NCBI RefSeq assembly: GCF_000744705.1
Contig: NZ_JQML01000001.1
Location: 3,110,017 to 3,174,016 of the forward strand
Reading direction: 5' to 3'
DNA length: 64,000 nucleotides
DNA from: Streptacidiphilus albus JL83
Lineage (GTDB): Bacteria > Actinomycetota > Actinomycetes > Streptomycetales > Streptomycetaceae
The notes under the pieces were generated by a model that was given only the letters and a program-made list of their open reading frames with translations, did not search any database and was not told the origin of the DNA. The translations under genes and the position numbers were made by a program. This document shows positions 1 through 7,535 of the stretch, piece by piece; position 1 is the first letter of the stretch, and each line of letters opens with the position of its first letter.

Positions 1-136
1 CTACGGGGCGTCCTGGTACGAGTACAACGACGCCAACTACACCGGCTGGCCCAACTCGGCGAACCCGTACATGAACCCGAGCCCGAACAGCCAGGCGTAC
101 GAGTACATCATCCTGCAGCTGAAGCCGACCGGCTGA
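1..136 (+). CDS. C-terminal end of a family-5 ABC solute-binding protein (partial)
   Basis: Only the last 44 codons are inside the window; the reading frame is open from base 2 to a TGA at 134-136. The tail is rich in Tyr, Asn and Trp (WYEYNDANYTGWP near the left edge) and ends with the short beta-strand IILQLKP. This is the usual ending of actinobacterial family-5 (peptide/sugar) solute-binding lipoproteins, where the closing strand packs against the N-terminal lobe. It would be a secreted lipoprotein that delivers a ligand to an ABC importer. The gene converges with the next gene, 57 bp away. The substrate cannot be told from this fragment. Confidence 0.65.
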   Translation, partial: YGASWYEYNDANYTGWPNSANPYMNPSPNSQAYEYIILQLKPTG

Positions 137-171
137 TCCCGACAGCCCGTCGGAGCAGCCCGGCCCTGGTC

Positions 172-195
172 GACCGGACGACGCTCCGGCCGGTC
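172..195. terminator. Possible bidirectional terminator between convergent genes
   Basis: The arms GACCGG (172-177) and CCGGTC (190-195) form a 6-bp GC stem with a 12-nt loop. They lie just after the solute-binding gene and touch the stop codon of the convergent gene. No T-run follows, as is common in actinomycetes. Confidence 0.3.
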
Positions 196-1135
196 AGTCG
201 AAAGCTCCCGACGGCGGCGCGGGAGAGGGTCGCGCGCCCTCGTCGGTGACCGGCACGGCCCCTGCCTGGAAATCCACCAGGCGGGGGCCGTGCTCGATGC
301 GTCCGGGGAAGGAGTCGGTGGCGATCCGCCGGGTCAGCTCCGGGATCGGCAGCGGCTGCCGGGCCGCCAGCAGGACCAGGTTGCCGAACCGGCGGCCCCG
401 CAGCACCGTCGGGTCGGCGATCAGCGCGACCTCGGCGAAGACCGCCCGCAGGGTCGCCACCTGGCCCCGGGCGAAGTCGAGCCGGCCGCCGTCGGTGATG
501 TTCACGGCATAGCGGCCCTCGGGTCCCAGGGCGTCGTCGACCAACCGGGCGAACTCGACCGAGGTGCAGTGGGCGGGGATGCGGGCACCGCTGTAGATGT
601 CGGAGACCACCAGGTCGGCTCCGCCGCCGGGGGCCCGCGCCAGGATCTCGCGGGCGTCGCCGCCACGCACCCTGAGCTGCCAGTTGCGGTCCAACGGGAG
701 CTCCCGGCGGACCAGTTCGGTCAGCCGGGTGTCGATCTCGGCGACCTGCTGGCGCGAGCGGGGACGGGTCGCGGCGATGTAGCGGGCCAGGGTCAGCGCC
801 CCGCCGCCGAGGTGGAGCGCGGTCAGCGGCCGGTTCGGCGGTGCGGCCAGGTCCGCGATGTGCCCGAACCGGCGCTGGTACTCGAAGGACAGGTAGGTCG
901 GGTCGGCCAGGTCGACGTGCGACTGCGGTGTGCCGTCGAGCAGCAGCGTCCAGGCGCCGGGGCGGTCCCGGTCCGGCACGATCTCGGCCGTCCCGGAGGC
1001 GACCTCCTCGGTGACCGGCCCGCCCCCGCGCTGCCGCGCCGGATCCGGCTGCTTGGCCGTACCCGACTGCTTGGCCGTGTTCGCCTGCTTGGCCGTGTTC
1101 GATTGTCCGTCTGCGCCCTGCCGCTTGCGTGCCAC
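194..1135 (-). CDS. Spermidine synthase-like SAM-binding protein
   Basis: 313 residues, read from a GTG at 1135 preceded by a G-rich stretch. The core (about residues 50-290) has the Rossmann fold of the polyamine aminopropyltransferase/methyltransferase superfamily: the glycine motif LHLGGGALTLARY (107-119), an acidic strand end VAEID (130-134), and VVSDIYSG around 175-182. Actinomycetes carry many such spermine/spermidine-synthase-like proteins whose substrates are mostly unknown; in many the aminopropyltransferase acid is not conserved, so real spermidine synthesis is not assured. Residues 1-40 are a low-complexity lead with three NTAKQ/GTAKQ-type repeats, so translation might instead start near residue 41 (VTEEVASG). 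It stands alone and converges with the solute-binding gene. Confidence 0.7.
   Translation of the reverse strand: MARKRQGADGQSNTAKQANTAKQSGTAKQPDPARQRGGGPVTEEVASGTAEIVPDRDRPGAWTLLLDGTPQSHVDLADPTYLSFEYQRRFGHIADLAAPPNRPLTALHLGGGALTLARYIAATRPRSRQQVAEIDTRLTELVRRELPLDRNWQLRVRGGDAREILARAPGGGADLVVSDIYSGARIPAHCTSVEFARLVDDALGPEGRYAVNITDGGRLDFARGQVATLRAVFAEVALIADPTVLRGRRFGNLVLLAARQPLPIPELTRRIATDSFPGRIEHGPRLVDFQAGAVPVTDEGARPSPAPPSGAFD
1049..1102 (-). repeat. Three in-frame 18-bp tandem repeats
   Basis: The 12-mer CTGCTTGGCCGT recurs at 1049, 1067 and 1085, exactly 18 bp apart. On the minus strand this encodes the TAKQ repeats at the N terminus of the spermidine-synthase-like protein. Six-codon periodicity keeps the frame, as expected of slippage-generated expansion. 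Confidence 0.8.
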
Positions 1136-1172
1136 CCCCCGAGTATGCCGGTGCGCCGCAGGAAGCCGCCGG

Positions 1173-1580
1173 TCAGAGGCAGTCCGACCCGCTCGCCGCG
1201 AGGGTCCTGGCGGCCTCGCCGAGAGCAGCGCGGAGCAGCACCGGGTCGGTCAGCGAGCGTCCGGGCGAGGGCGGCAGCAGCCAGCTGCGGTCGGAGTCCG
1301 GCGGGGGCGTCCTGACCCCGGAGTCGCCCGGGAGGTGCCAGGTGTCCGCCGCGCCGAGCGGGACCAGGAACGACAGTGTGGCCTCGCCGTCCTCGTGCAG
1401 CACCGGGCCGCAGGCTCCCCGGAGCCGGAGGATGTCCACGGTCTCCAACCCCTGCCGCTCCGGCACCGTCACCACCTCGCACAGGGGCCCGGCCGGGCCC
1501 CCCGCACCGTGCGGGCCGCTCACGCCGTGCGGGCCGCTCGGCAGGCAGGCCGGCAAACCGTTGTGCACACCGTTGTGCAT
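1173..1580 (-). CDS. Conserved hypothetical protein, 135 aa
   Basis: The start is the ATG at 1580, because GAGGAGG sits a few bases upstream; a longer open frame back to 1706 has no such site. The first 33 residues are Gly/Pro/His rich (MHNGVHNG, then SGPHGVSGPHG). The rest (residues 34-135) is a compact domain with the stretches LCEVVTVPERQG and LRGACGPVLHEDG, and with FLVPLGAADTWHLPG. I recognise this as a conserved Streptomyces-type protein but know no function. It is divergent from the XRE/TPR-like regulator at 1822, with a 241-bp gap that must hold both promoters. No membrane segment or signal peptide is seen. Confidence 0.6.
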   Translation of the reverse strand: MHNGVHNGLPACLPSGPHGVSGPHGAGGPAGPLCEVVTVPERQGLETVDILRLRGACGPVLHEDGEATLSFLVPLGAADTWHLPGDSGVRTPPPDSDRSWLLPPSPGRSLTDPVLLRAALGEAARTLAASGSDCL

Positions 1581-1821
1581 GGACGCCTCCTCAGCGTGCG
1601 CCACCCGGACCGGGCGGCGTGTCTGACCAGCACAACGCAGGAATCGGCCGCAGGCCACGGGCGCGACCCATGGCAGGTCATGGCATTTCATAGCAGAACG
1701 CTGCAAGTGTGTCCGCTTTGCCGGAAAACCCTACGTGTTCGAATGCTGACGGAGAGTACTGTCTTGCCACACCCCAGCAGCCTCGATCCACCCAGCAGCC
1801 CGACCGACAAGGGGCAGCACC

Positions 1822-3150
1822 ATGAACAACTCCCTTGGCCCTTCCCCCAACGCGTTGATGCGGGAGCTCCGCGGCGACCTCTCCGCCGGCGAGTTCGCCG
1901 CCACCGTCCGCCGTGCCGCCCGAGAGATCGGCGAACACGTATCGTGTGACGCGCGCTACGTCGGGCGGATCGAGTCGGGCGAGATCAAATGTCCCAACTA
2001 CGCCTACCAGCGCGTGTTTCAACACATGTTCCCCGGCTCGTCCCTGGAGGAGCTGGGCTTCGCCTCCCGTCGGGAGGCACGGCACGGCCAGCAGCGCCAC
2101 CGCGTGCCTCCCGGGCCGGGCGACCCGATCCACGAGGAGAACGACGACGTGCATCGACGCACGTTCCTGACCGGTGGCCCCGCCGCCGTGGCCACCGCAC
2201 TCGGCCTCGACCACCCCGCCGGCGCCACTGAGATCCCCGCCGGGACGAAAGTCGGCGTGAGGGATGTCCGCACGGTGGAGGAAGCCGTCCGCAACATCCG
2301 ACTGCTGGACGACGTCCACGGCGCGGACACGCTGTTCGAGCGGGCCGGCCGCTCCCTGCGGACCGCCTACCAGCTGCTCAACTGCGGCAGCTACAACAGC
2401 CGGGTGGAACAGCGGCTGCAGGCCGCCGCCGGCGAACTGGCCATCTCCGTGGGCTGGCTGGCGCACGACTCGGGCCGGCTCCCCGAGGCCCGGTCGTTCT
2501 ACTCCGAGGCCCTGGCCACCGCCCGGATGTCCAACGATCCGGCGTTGGAGGCACACTCCTTCTGCAACAGCGCCTTCCTCGCCCGGGACGCCGGCCGTCC
2601 CCGGGAGGCCGTCCGCGCCGCCCAGGCGGCGCTGCAGGCGGCCGCGCCGCTGCGCTCGGCCCGGCTCCGCTCGCTGCTGGCCATGCGCGAAGCGGGGGGA
2701 TGGGCGCTGCTGCAGGACCGCAGCGCCTGCGTCCGCTCGATCGCCCTGGCCCAACGGTTGTTCGCGGCGGGCCCGGCGGATGCCGATCCGGAATGGATGT
2801 CCTTCTACGGCGAGGCCGAACTGCTGGGGCTCGAATCCCAGTGCTGGTCGGCGCTGGGGGTGTGGGGGCCGGCCACCGACCGCGCCCGCCGAGCCATAGA
2901 GCTGCAACGCCCGCACTTCGTCCGCAACCGGGCGCTGTACACCGCCGAACTCGCCCAGAACCAGCTCGGCGCGGGTGAAGTGGCGGCTGCCGGCGCCAGC
3001 GGATCCGAGGCGGTCGCCCTGCTGGACGGCGTGCGGTCCACCCGGATCAGGGGGATGGTCGCGGAGACGGCCGCGCGGCTGCGTCCGTACCAGTCCGTGC
3101 CCGAGGTCGCCGACTTCGTCCACCGCTACGGCGTCGCCCTGGCCGGGTGA
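1822..3150 (+). CDS. XRE-type regulator with helical (TPR-like) C-terminal region
   Basis: 442 residues from the ATG at 1822. The N-terminal part (about 10-75) is a divergent helix-turn-helix region ending in GRIESGEIKCPNYAY, the form seen in a Streptomyces regulator family. It is followed by a linker carrying HRRTFLTGG near residue 111, which resembles a Tat motif but is internal and a usual feature of this family. The remaining ~300 residues are alanine-rich amphipathic helices, with repeated hairpins such as RLPEARSFYSEALATAR and REAVRAAQAALQAA that look like tetratricopeptide repeats. Related Streptomyces TPR regulators influence development and antibiotic production, but a direct role here is inference. 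The protein should be cytoplasmic. Confidence 0.7.
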   Translation: MNNSLGPSPNALMRELRGDLSAGEFAATVRRAAREIGEHVSCDARYVGRIESGEIKCPNYAYQRVFQHMFPGSSLEELGFASRREARHGQQRHRVPPGPGDPIHEENDDVHRRTFLTGGPAAVATALGLDHPAGATEIPAGTKVGVRDVRTVEEAVRNIRLLDDVHGADTLFERAGRSLRTAYQLLNCGSYNSRVEQRLQAAAGELAISVGWLAHDSGRLPEARSFYSEALATARMSNDPALEAHSFCNSAFLARDAGRPREAVRAAQAALQAAAPLRSARLRSLLAMREAGGWALLQDRSACVRSIALAQRLFAAGPADADPEWMSFYGEAELLGLESQCWSALGVWGPATDRARRAIELQRPHFVRNRALYTAELAQNQLGAGEVAAAGASGSEAVALLDGVRSTRIRGMVAETAARLRPYQSVPEVADFVHRYGVALAG

Positions 3151-3257
3151 TCCACCGCTACGCCTGGCACCACCGTCCCCCGATGAGGTGATCCCTGATC
3201 CACCGCGCCCTTCACCGAAGGAAGGAGCGATCGCCCGCCCCTTGCTTCACTGAGAGC

Positions 3258-3586
3258 ATGACTTCCGACTCCACCACCCCGCTCCTGGTCGCGCTCGTCG
3301 GCTACGGTCTCGCGGGCAGGAGGCGGCGCTGCGGGCCGGGCGCGCCCCCGCCGAGGACGGCCGGGGCGAGCGGCCACCGGCCGAGTACGGCCGGCTCGGC
3401 GCGGGCGAGGACACCGTGCCCCACCCGCCCCTGCCCGGCGCCTACCAGGAGTTCTACCTCGGCATCGCCGAGGCCGTACGCGGCCACGCCCCGGTGCCGG
3501 TCGAGGCCCGGGACGCGGTGGCCACCCTCACCGTCCTCGAAGCGGCGCGGCTCTCCGCCAGGAACCGGCAGGTGGTGACCGTCTGA
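3258..3586 (+). pseudogene. Remnant of a Gfo/Idh/MocA-family oxidoreductase (internal deletion and frame change)
   Basis: The frame opening at the ATG at 3258 reads like the start of a NAD(P)-dependent Gfo/Idh/MocA dehydrogenase, with the nucleotide-binding strand ALVGYGLAG (about residues 12-20). Immediately after, near 3317, similarity jumps to another frame. That frame reads GQEAALRAGR, then GAYQEFYLGIAEAVRG, then DAVATLTVLEAARLSA, to a TGA at 3584-3586, which is the normal C-terminal end of the same family. About 230-260 codons of the middle, including the catalytic domain, are missing. An overlapping frame stays open as a 106-residue product but has no coherent composition. I read this as one gene lost by internal deletion, not two genes. 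Confidence 0.7.
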
Positions 3587-3651
3587 TCCGGCCGCCCCGG
3601 CCGCTCCTACCGCCCCTGCCGCTCCTGCCGCCCCTGAAGGTTCAACTCGGG

Positions 3652-4296
3652 TCAGTCCAACCCGAGATGGGCCGCATCGTTCCAGCGTTCCACGGCGCGC
3701 ACCCCGTACTCCCAGGTCAGGACGGACAGCGTGGCCGGGCCGAGCTTGAACCGCTGCCCGTTGACGGCCGGCAGGCCGAGCCAACGGGCGGTGAGGATCC
3801 GCAGCAGGTGTCCGTGCGCGAAGACGAGGATGTCGTTGTCGGCGGAGTGCATGGTGGTGGTGTCCGGATCGGGCACCCCGCCGGTCTCCGCCGTCCAGTC
3901 GATGAACCGGTCGACGCGGGCGGAGACCTGCTCCAACGTCTCGCCCCCGGGCACACCGTCGCGCCAGATCAGCCAGCCGGGCCGGTCACTGCTGCGGATG
4001 TCCGGACCGGTCCGGCCCTCGTACTGCCCGTAGTCCCATTCGAGCAGGTCGGGAGCTTCGGTGAGCCGCTCGCCGAAGCCCGCCAGCTCGGCGGTCTCCC
4101 GCGCCCGGACCAGCGGGCTGGTCAGCACCCGGGCCTCGGGCAGTCCGCCCCAGGGGTCACGCTTCAGCCGGTCGCCCAGGCGCCGGGCCATCTCCCGTCC
4201 CTCCTCGGTGAGCGGGATGTCGGTCCGGCCGGTGTGCCGACCACTCGCGGACCATGCGGTCTCACCGTGTCTGACCAGCAGAATCCGCGACGGCAT
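3652..4296 (-). CDS. Histidine phosphatase family protein (phosphoglycerate mutase-like)
   Basis: 214 residues from the ATG at 4296, which has AAGGAG about 8 bases upstream; the frame is open further back to 4407 without a site. The catalytic signature LVRHGET occupies residues 7-13 (His10 is the phospho-acceptor). Arg64 lies in [10 protein letters not shown], the acid Glu87 in EWDYGQYEG, and the second histidine His161 in [10 protein letters not shown]. This is the full active site of the branch-1 histidine phosphatases (phosphoglycerate mutase, CobC, broad-range acid phosphatases). Length and motifs favour a small phosphatase, not a glycolytic mutase. It is cytoplasmic, stands alone and is divergent from the nuclease-helicase cassette. 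Confidence 0.85.
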   Translation of the reverse strand: MPSRILLVRHGETAWSASGRHTGRTDIPLTEEGREMARRLGDRLKRDPWGGLPEARVLTSPLVRARETAELAGFGERLTEAPDLLEWDYGQYEGRTGPDIRSSDRPGWLIWRDGVPGGETLEQVSARVDRFIDWTAETGGVPDPDTTTMHSADNDILVFAHGHLLRILTARWLGLPAVNGQRFKLGPATLSVLTWEYGVRAVERWNDAAHLGLD

Positions 4297-4467
4297 GAGA
4301 CGACTCCTTGCGCTCGGGGCAGTGCGAGCCGGGGCTCGCCCGGTGACTCCACGGTCTCCCGGTGCCCTCCATGATCCCTGATCCCGATTCCCGGACGGAT
4401 GCCCCACCTGCTGCTACGGACGACCGGCACCGAATTGTCGGTACGGGATGCGAGACTGGCCCGCACC

Positions 4468-5907
4468 ATGAACCACGTTGAAACCGGGGCGCTGCGCACC
4501 CCACTCGAGCAGCGTCTGGCCGCTCTTCGCGGCAGCGCACCACAGCGCAGCCTGGACGCCCGCGCCCTGGCGGCGCTCGCCGCCAACCCGGGCTGCCGCC
4601 GCCGGGCCGTGCTGGACGCCGCCGGAGTGGACAAGGCGGCGCTGGCCGGTCGGCTCGGCCATCCGGCACCGTTCGGCCAGTCGCCGTTCGCGATCGCCCG
4701 CGGACTGAGCTTCGAGAAGCGGATCACCAGCGACGGCTTCGCCGACCTGCTGGAACTGCTCCGCCACCACCTCGCGCTGCCCGCTCCCTACGGTTCGGAC
4801 GACGCCTGCCCGGTGGAGACCCCGCAGTTGGTCACCGATCCGAAGCGCCCGGCCGAACGCGTCGCCTCCACCCGGGCGGCGCTCGCGCGGGCTTCGCGTA
4901 CGCCCGGCGTCTGGACGCTGCTGCACCACCCCCTGCTCCGGCTGGCGGTGGCCGGCTCCACCGTCCTGCTGGAACCGGACGTGATCGCCGTCCGCCCGGA
5001 CGGGCGGTGGACGGTCGTGGAGATCAAGTCCTTCCCCATCCTGGACGGCGGCGCCGACCCGGCCAAGGTCGGGGCAGCGGCCCGGCAGGCTGCGGTCTAT
5101 GTCCTCGCCCTGCGCGCGACCGCAGCCGAACTGGACGCCGAGGCGGCCGACAAACAGGCGGCCGACAAGAAGGTTGTCAGCCAGGAGACGGCCGGCAAGC
5201 CCGAGGACGACACGTTCCGCGACGGCCCCGGCGCACTCCGGGAGCCGTTCGACCCCTACCTCGAACCCGAGGGACTCGCCGGTGCGCCCTCCGGCACCGT
5301 GCTGCTGGTCTGCCCGAAGGACTTCTCCAACCGGCCCACCGCCGCCACGGTCGACGTACGCAAGCCGATGGCAGTGACCCGGCGTCAACTCGACCGGCTC
5401 ACCCGGATCGAGGAGCTGTTGGACGCGCTCCCGCCCGGCAGCTCCTTCGACCTCGCCCCCGACCGGGCGGACTCCGAACTCGGCTCCACCGTCGCCGCCG
5501 TGGGTGCCGCGTACTCCCCCGACTGCCTCGCCAGCTGCGAACTGGCCTTCCACTGCCGGGCGGAGGCCCGCTGCGCGGGAGCGGTCGAGACGCTGGGCCG
5601 GGGCGTCCGAGGTGAACTCGGCAGCCTGCGCACGGTGGACGAGGCACTCGCGGCAGCCCAGGGAACGGCGTCGGCAGCACCGGCCCACTCCGCCGTCACC
5701 GAGCAAGGCCCCGTCGTCACCAAGCAAGGCCCCGTCGTCACAGAGCAAGGCTCCGCCGTCACCAAGCAAGCCGTCGCCGAGGAAGCCGTCGCCGTCGCGG
5801 ACGAGGCGGTCGCCCGGCTGGCCCACGCGGCAGCGCTCCGGGCCGAGGCCCTGGCCTGCGCGGTCCCGAACCGCGTCCACTCCCCGGACGGCGGTCCCGA
5901 GGCATGA
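4468..5907 (+). CDS. RecB/Cas4-like PD-(D/E)XK nuclease with four-cysteine cluster
   Basis: 479 residues from the ATG at 4468; an upstream in-frame ATG at 4399 would add 23 residues unlike the rest. The nuclease motifs of the RecB/Cas4 group are present: Glu83 in GLSFEK, Asp171 in LLEPDVI, Glu185 and Lys187 in VVEIKSF, and the Q-x3-Y motif Gln207-Tyr211 in RQAAVYVL. Cys353, Cys357, Cys363 and Cys369 follow (C-x3-C-x5-C-x5-C), reminiscent of the iron-sulfur cluster of Cas4, AddB and Dna2, although there one cysteine is usually N-terminal. The C terminus holds four 7-residue VTEQGPV-type repeats. The stop overlaps the next start by 4 bp. Role inferred: the nuclease arm of a three-protein DNA-processing complex. 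Confidence 0.75.
   Translation: MNHVETGALRTPLEQRLAALRGSAPQRSLDARALAALAANPGCRRRAVLDAAGVDKAALAGRLGHPAPFGQSPFAIARGLSFEKRITSDGFADLLELLRHHLALPAPYGSDDACPVETPQLVTDPKRPAERVASTRAALARASRTPGVWTLLHHPLLRLAVAGSTVLLEPDVIAVRPDGRWTVVEIKSFPILDGGADPAKVGAAARQAAVYVLALRATAAELDAEAADKQAADKKVVSQETAGKPEDDTFRDGPGALREPFDPYLEPEGLAGAPSGTVLLVCPKDFSNRPTAATVDVRKPMAVTRRQLDRLTRIEELLDALPPGSSFDLAPDRADSELGSTVAAVGAAYSPDCLASCELAFHCRAEARCAGAVETLGRGVRGELGSLRTVDEALAAAQGTASAAPAHSAVTEQGPVVTKQGPVVTEQGSAVTKQAVAEEAVAVADEAVARLAHAAALRAEALACAVPNRVHSPDGGPEA
5695..5778 (+). repeat. Four in-frame 21-bp tandem repeats
   Basis: Degenerate 21-bp units encode VTEQGPV, VTKQGPV, VTEQGSA and VTKQAVA near the C terminus of the nuclease. This is probably a flexible linker expanded by slippage. 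Confidence 0.75.
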
Positions 5908-7535
5908 GCCTGCTCACCACCCTCGCCCGGCTGGAGGCGGTCCGCAGCGGACACGCCGAGCCGCTGGCGACCGTCCGGCACCGGCACCTCGCCGAACAGC
6001 CGCTGGTCCTGATCCCGCTGGCCACTGCCGGTGAGACCGGCGCTCCGCTTGCCGTGATGCTCGGCCGCGACCGGGAGCGGCCGACGCTGCTGACCCTGCC
6101 GCAGCCGCTGGACCGCACCCGGCGCTTCGTCCTCCTCGCCGAACTCGCCACCGAACTGCTGCCCTACCTGGAGTCCTTCGGGGCGGACGTCGAAGTCCTC
6201 ACCAGGGAGACCAAGGACGCCGAGACCGGTGAGCCGGCCGAGGTCACCCGTGAGCTCTGCCTGGACGCGCCGCAGGTCATCGTCCCGAACCGGGGCGGCA
6301 TCGAACTGCTCGGCCTGCTCGGGCGGTCGACCCGGTTCCGGCGCACCGCCGAGGACCCGGACCCCGGTCCCTACCCCGCCCCGCCCCGGGTGCCGCTGCT
6401 GGGCCGGTGGCTGACGCACCTGCGCGACCGCGCCCAGGTGCCGGGCTCCTCGCTGCTGCTCGCCATGACCGACCTGCTCGGTCGGCACTGGGCGACCGGC
6501 CAGAGCACCCTGGAGGACCAGCACCTCGGCGCGCTGCTGGCCTGGTTGGACCCGCCGGCCGGACTGACCGGCGCCGAGGCGGCACTGCGCGCGGAGACCG
6601 CGCGCGACCCGAACGGCCAACTGCTCTGCCCACCGGCCGGCCCTTCGACCGATCCGCACTTCGACAGCACGCTGTTGGCACCGGCGATCACCCGCTACGA
6701 CGCGGCCCGGCAACTGTCGGATCCTGCCGCCACGGCGGCCCGGGAGCAGGACATCCACCGGCTGCTCGAAGGGCTGCTGCTCCCGGTCTGGGAGCAGCTG
6801 TGGCGAGGCGTGGACCTGCTGCGCGCGCTGCCCGAGGCCGCCCATGTGCCGGAGCGCTGGACCGGCGACCGCTGGTCCTACACCGCGCACCGCGACCGGT
6901 TGGCGGCCGGCGAGCCCCCGCAGCCGGTGCAGGACGACGCGGTCACCGCCGCTCGCAAGCTGGCGCAGCGCGAACGGGAGCAGACCACGGTGGGCGTGCA
7001 GGAGGCCCTGGACGACCCGCTCGCCATGGCCGAGCACCGACTCGCCGGAGAGGCCCTGGCCGGCGTGGTGGTCGGGGTCGAACTGGAGTACGACACCAGC
7101 AGGAAGACGGCCAAGCCCCGGCCGCTGGTGACGATCCGCACGGCGGACCGGCTGCACGCCGATCCCGGCCAGGAGCTGCACCGGGCCGGCGGCCCTAAGC
7201 CGCAGAAGGCCGAGCTGGTCGCGGTCGGCCCGGCCGGTTCCCACCAGCCCCTCCGTTCCCCCTCGGAGCCGGCCGGTGTTGCGGGCACGGTCACCGTCCG
7301 GCTGCTGAACGGCATGGGCCGGAAGAAGGAACCCGATCCCGGGACCGTTCCCGCCCCCGGTGACCAGGTCTGCTTCACCACTTTCGAACTGACGGCCCGC
7401 CAGTCCGCGCCCCTGCCCGAGCCCGAGGACACGCCCTGGACCCACGGCGGTCCGCCGCGAGCGTCCCTGCCCGCGTCCGAGCCCGCGTCCACGTCCGCAC
7501 CCGCGTCCGAGCCCGAGGAAGAGGCCGACCGTTGA
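5904..7535 (+). CDS. Unknown partner protein of the nuclease-helicase cassette
   Basis: 543 residues, starting in the ATGA overlap with the nuclease and ending in a TTGA overlap with the helicase, so all three proteins are probably made in fixed ratio. I do not recognise a named domain. The first ~130 residues alternate strands and helices (LVLIPLATAG, RRFVLLAELATELLPYLESFG). The middle is helical. About 360-480 looks beta-rich (VVVGVELEYD, PLVTIRTADRLH, GTVTVRLLNGMG, PGDQVCFTTFEL), which could be an OB-like or helicase 1B-type fold. The last 45 residues are Ser/Pro/Glu low complexity. No catalytic motif is visible. An adaptor or DNA-binding scaffold between nuclease and helicase is an inference from gene order only. 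Confidence 0.65.
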   Translation: MSLLTTLARLEAVRSGHAEPLATVRHRHLAEQPLVLIPLATAGETGAPLAVMLGRDRERPTLLTLPQPLDRTRRFVLLAELATELLPYLESFGADVEVLTRETKDAETGEPAEVTRELCLDAPQVIVPNRGGIELLGLLGRSTRFRRTAEDPDPGPYPAPPRVPLLGRWLTHLRDRAQVPGSSLLLAMTDLLGRHWATGQSTLEDQHLGALLAWLDPPAGLTGAEAALRAETARDPNGQLLCPPAGPSTDPHFDSTLLAPAITRYDAARQLSDPAATAAREQDIHRLLEGLLLPVWEQLWRGVDLLRALPEAAHVPERWTGDRWSYTAHRDRLAAGEPPQPVQDDAVTAARKLAQREREQTTVGVQEALDDPLAMAEHRLAGEALAGVVVGVELEYDTSRKTAKPRPLVTIRTADRLHADPGQELHRAGGPKPQKAELVAVGPAGSHQPLRSPSEPAGVAGTVTVRLLNGMGRKKEPDPGTVPAPGDQVCFTTFELTARQSAPLPEPEDTPWTHGGPPRASLPASEPASTSAPASEPEEEADR

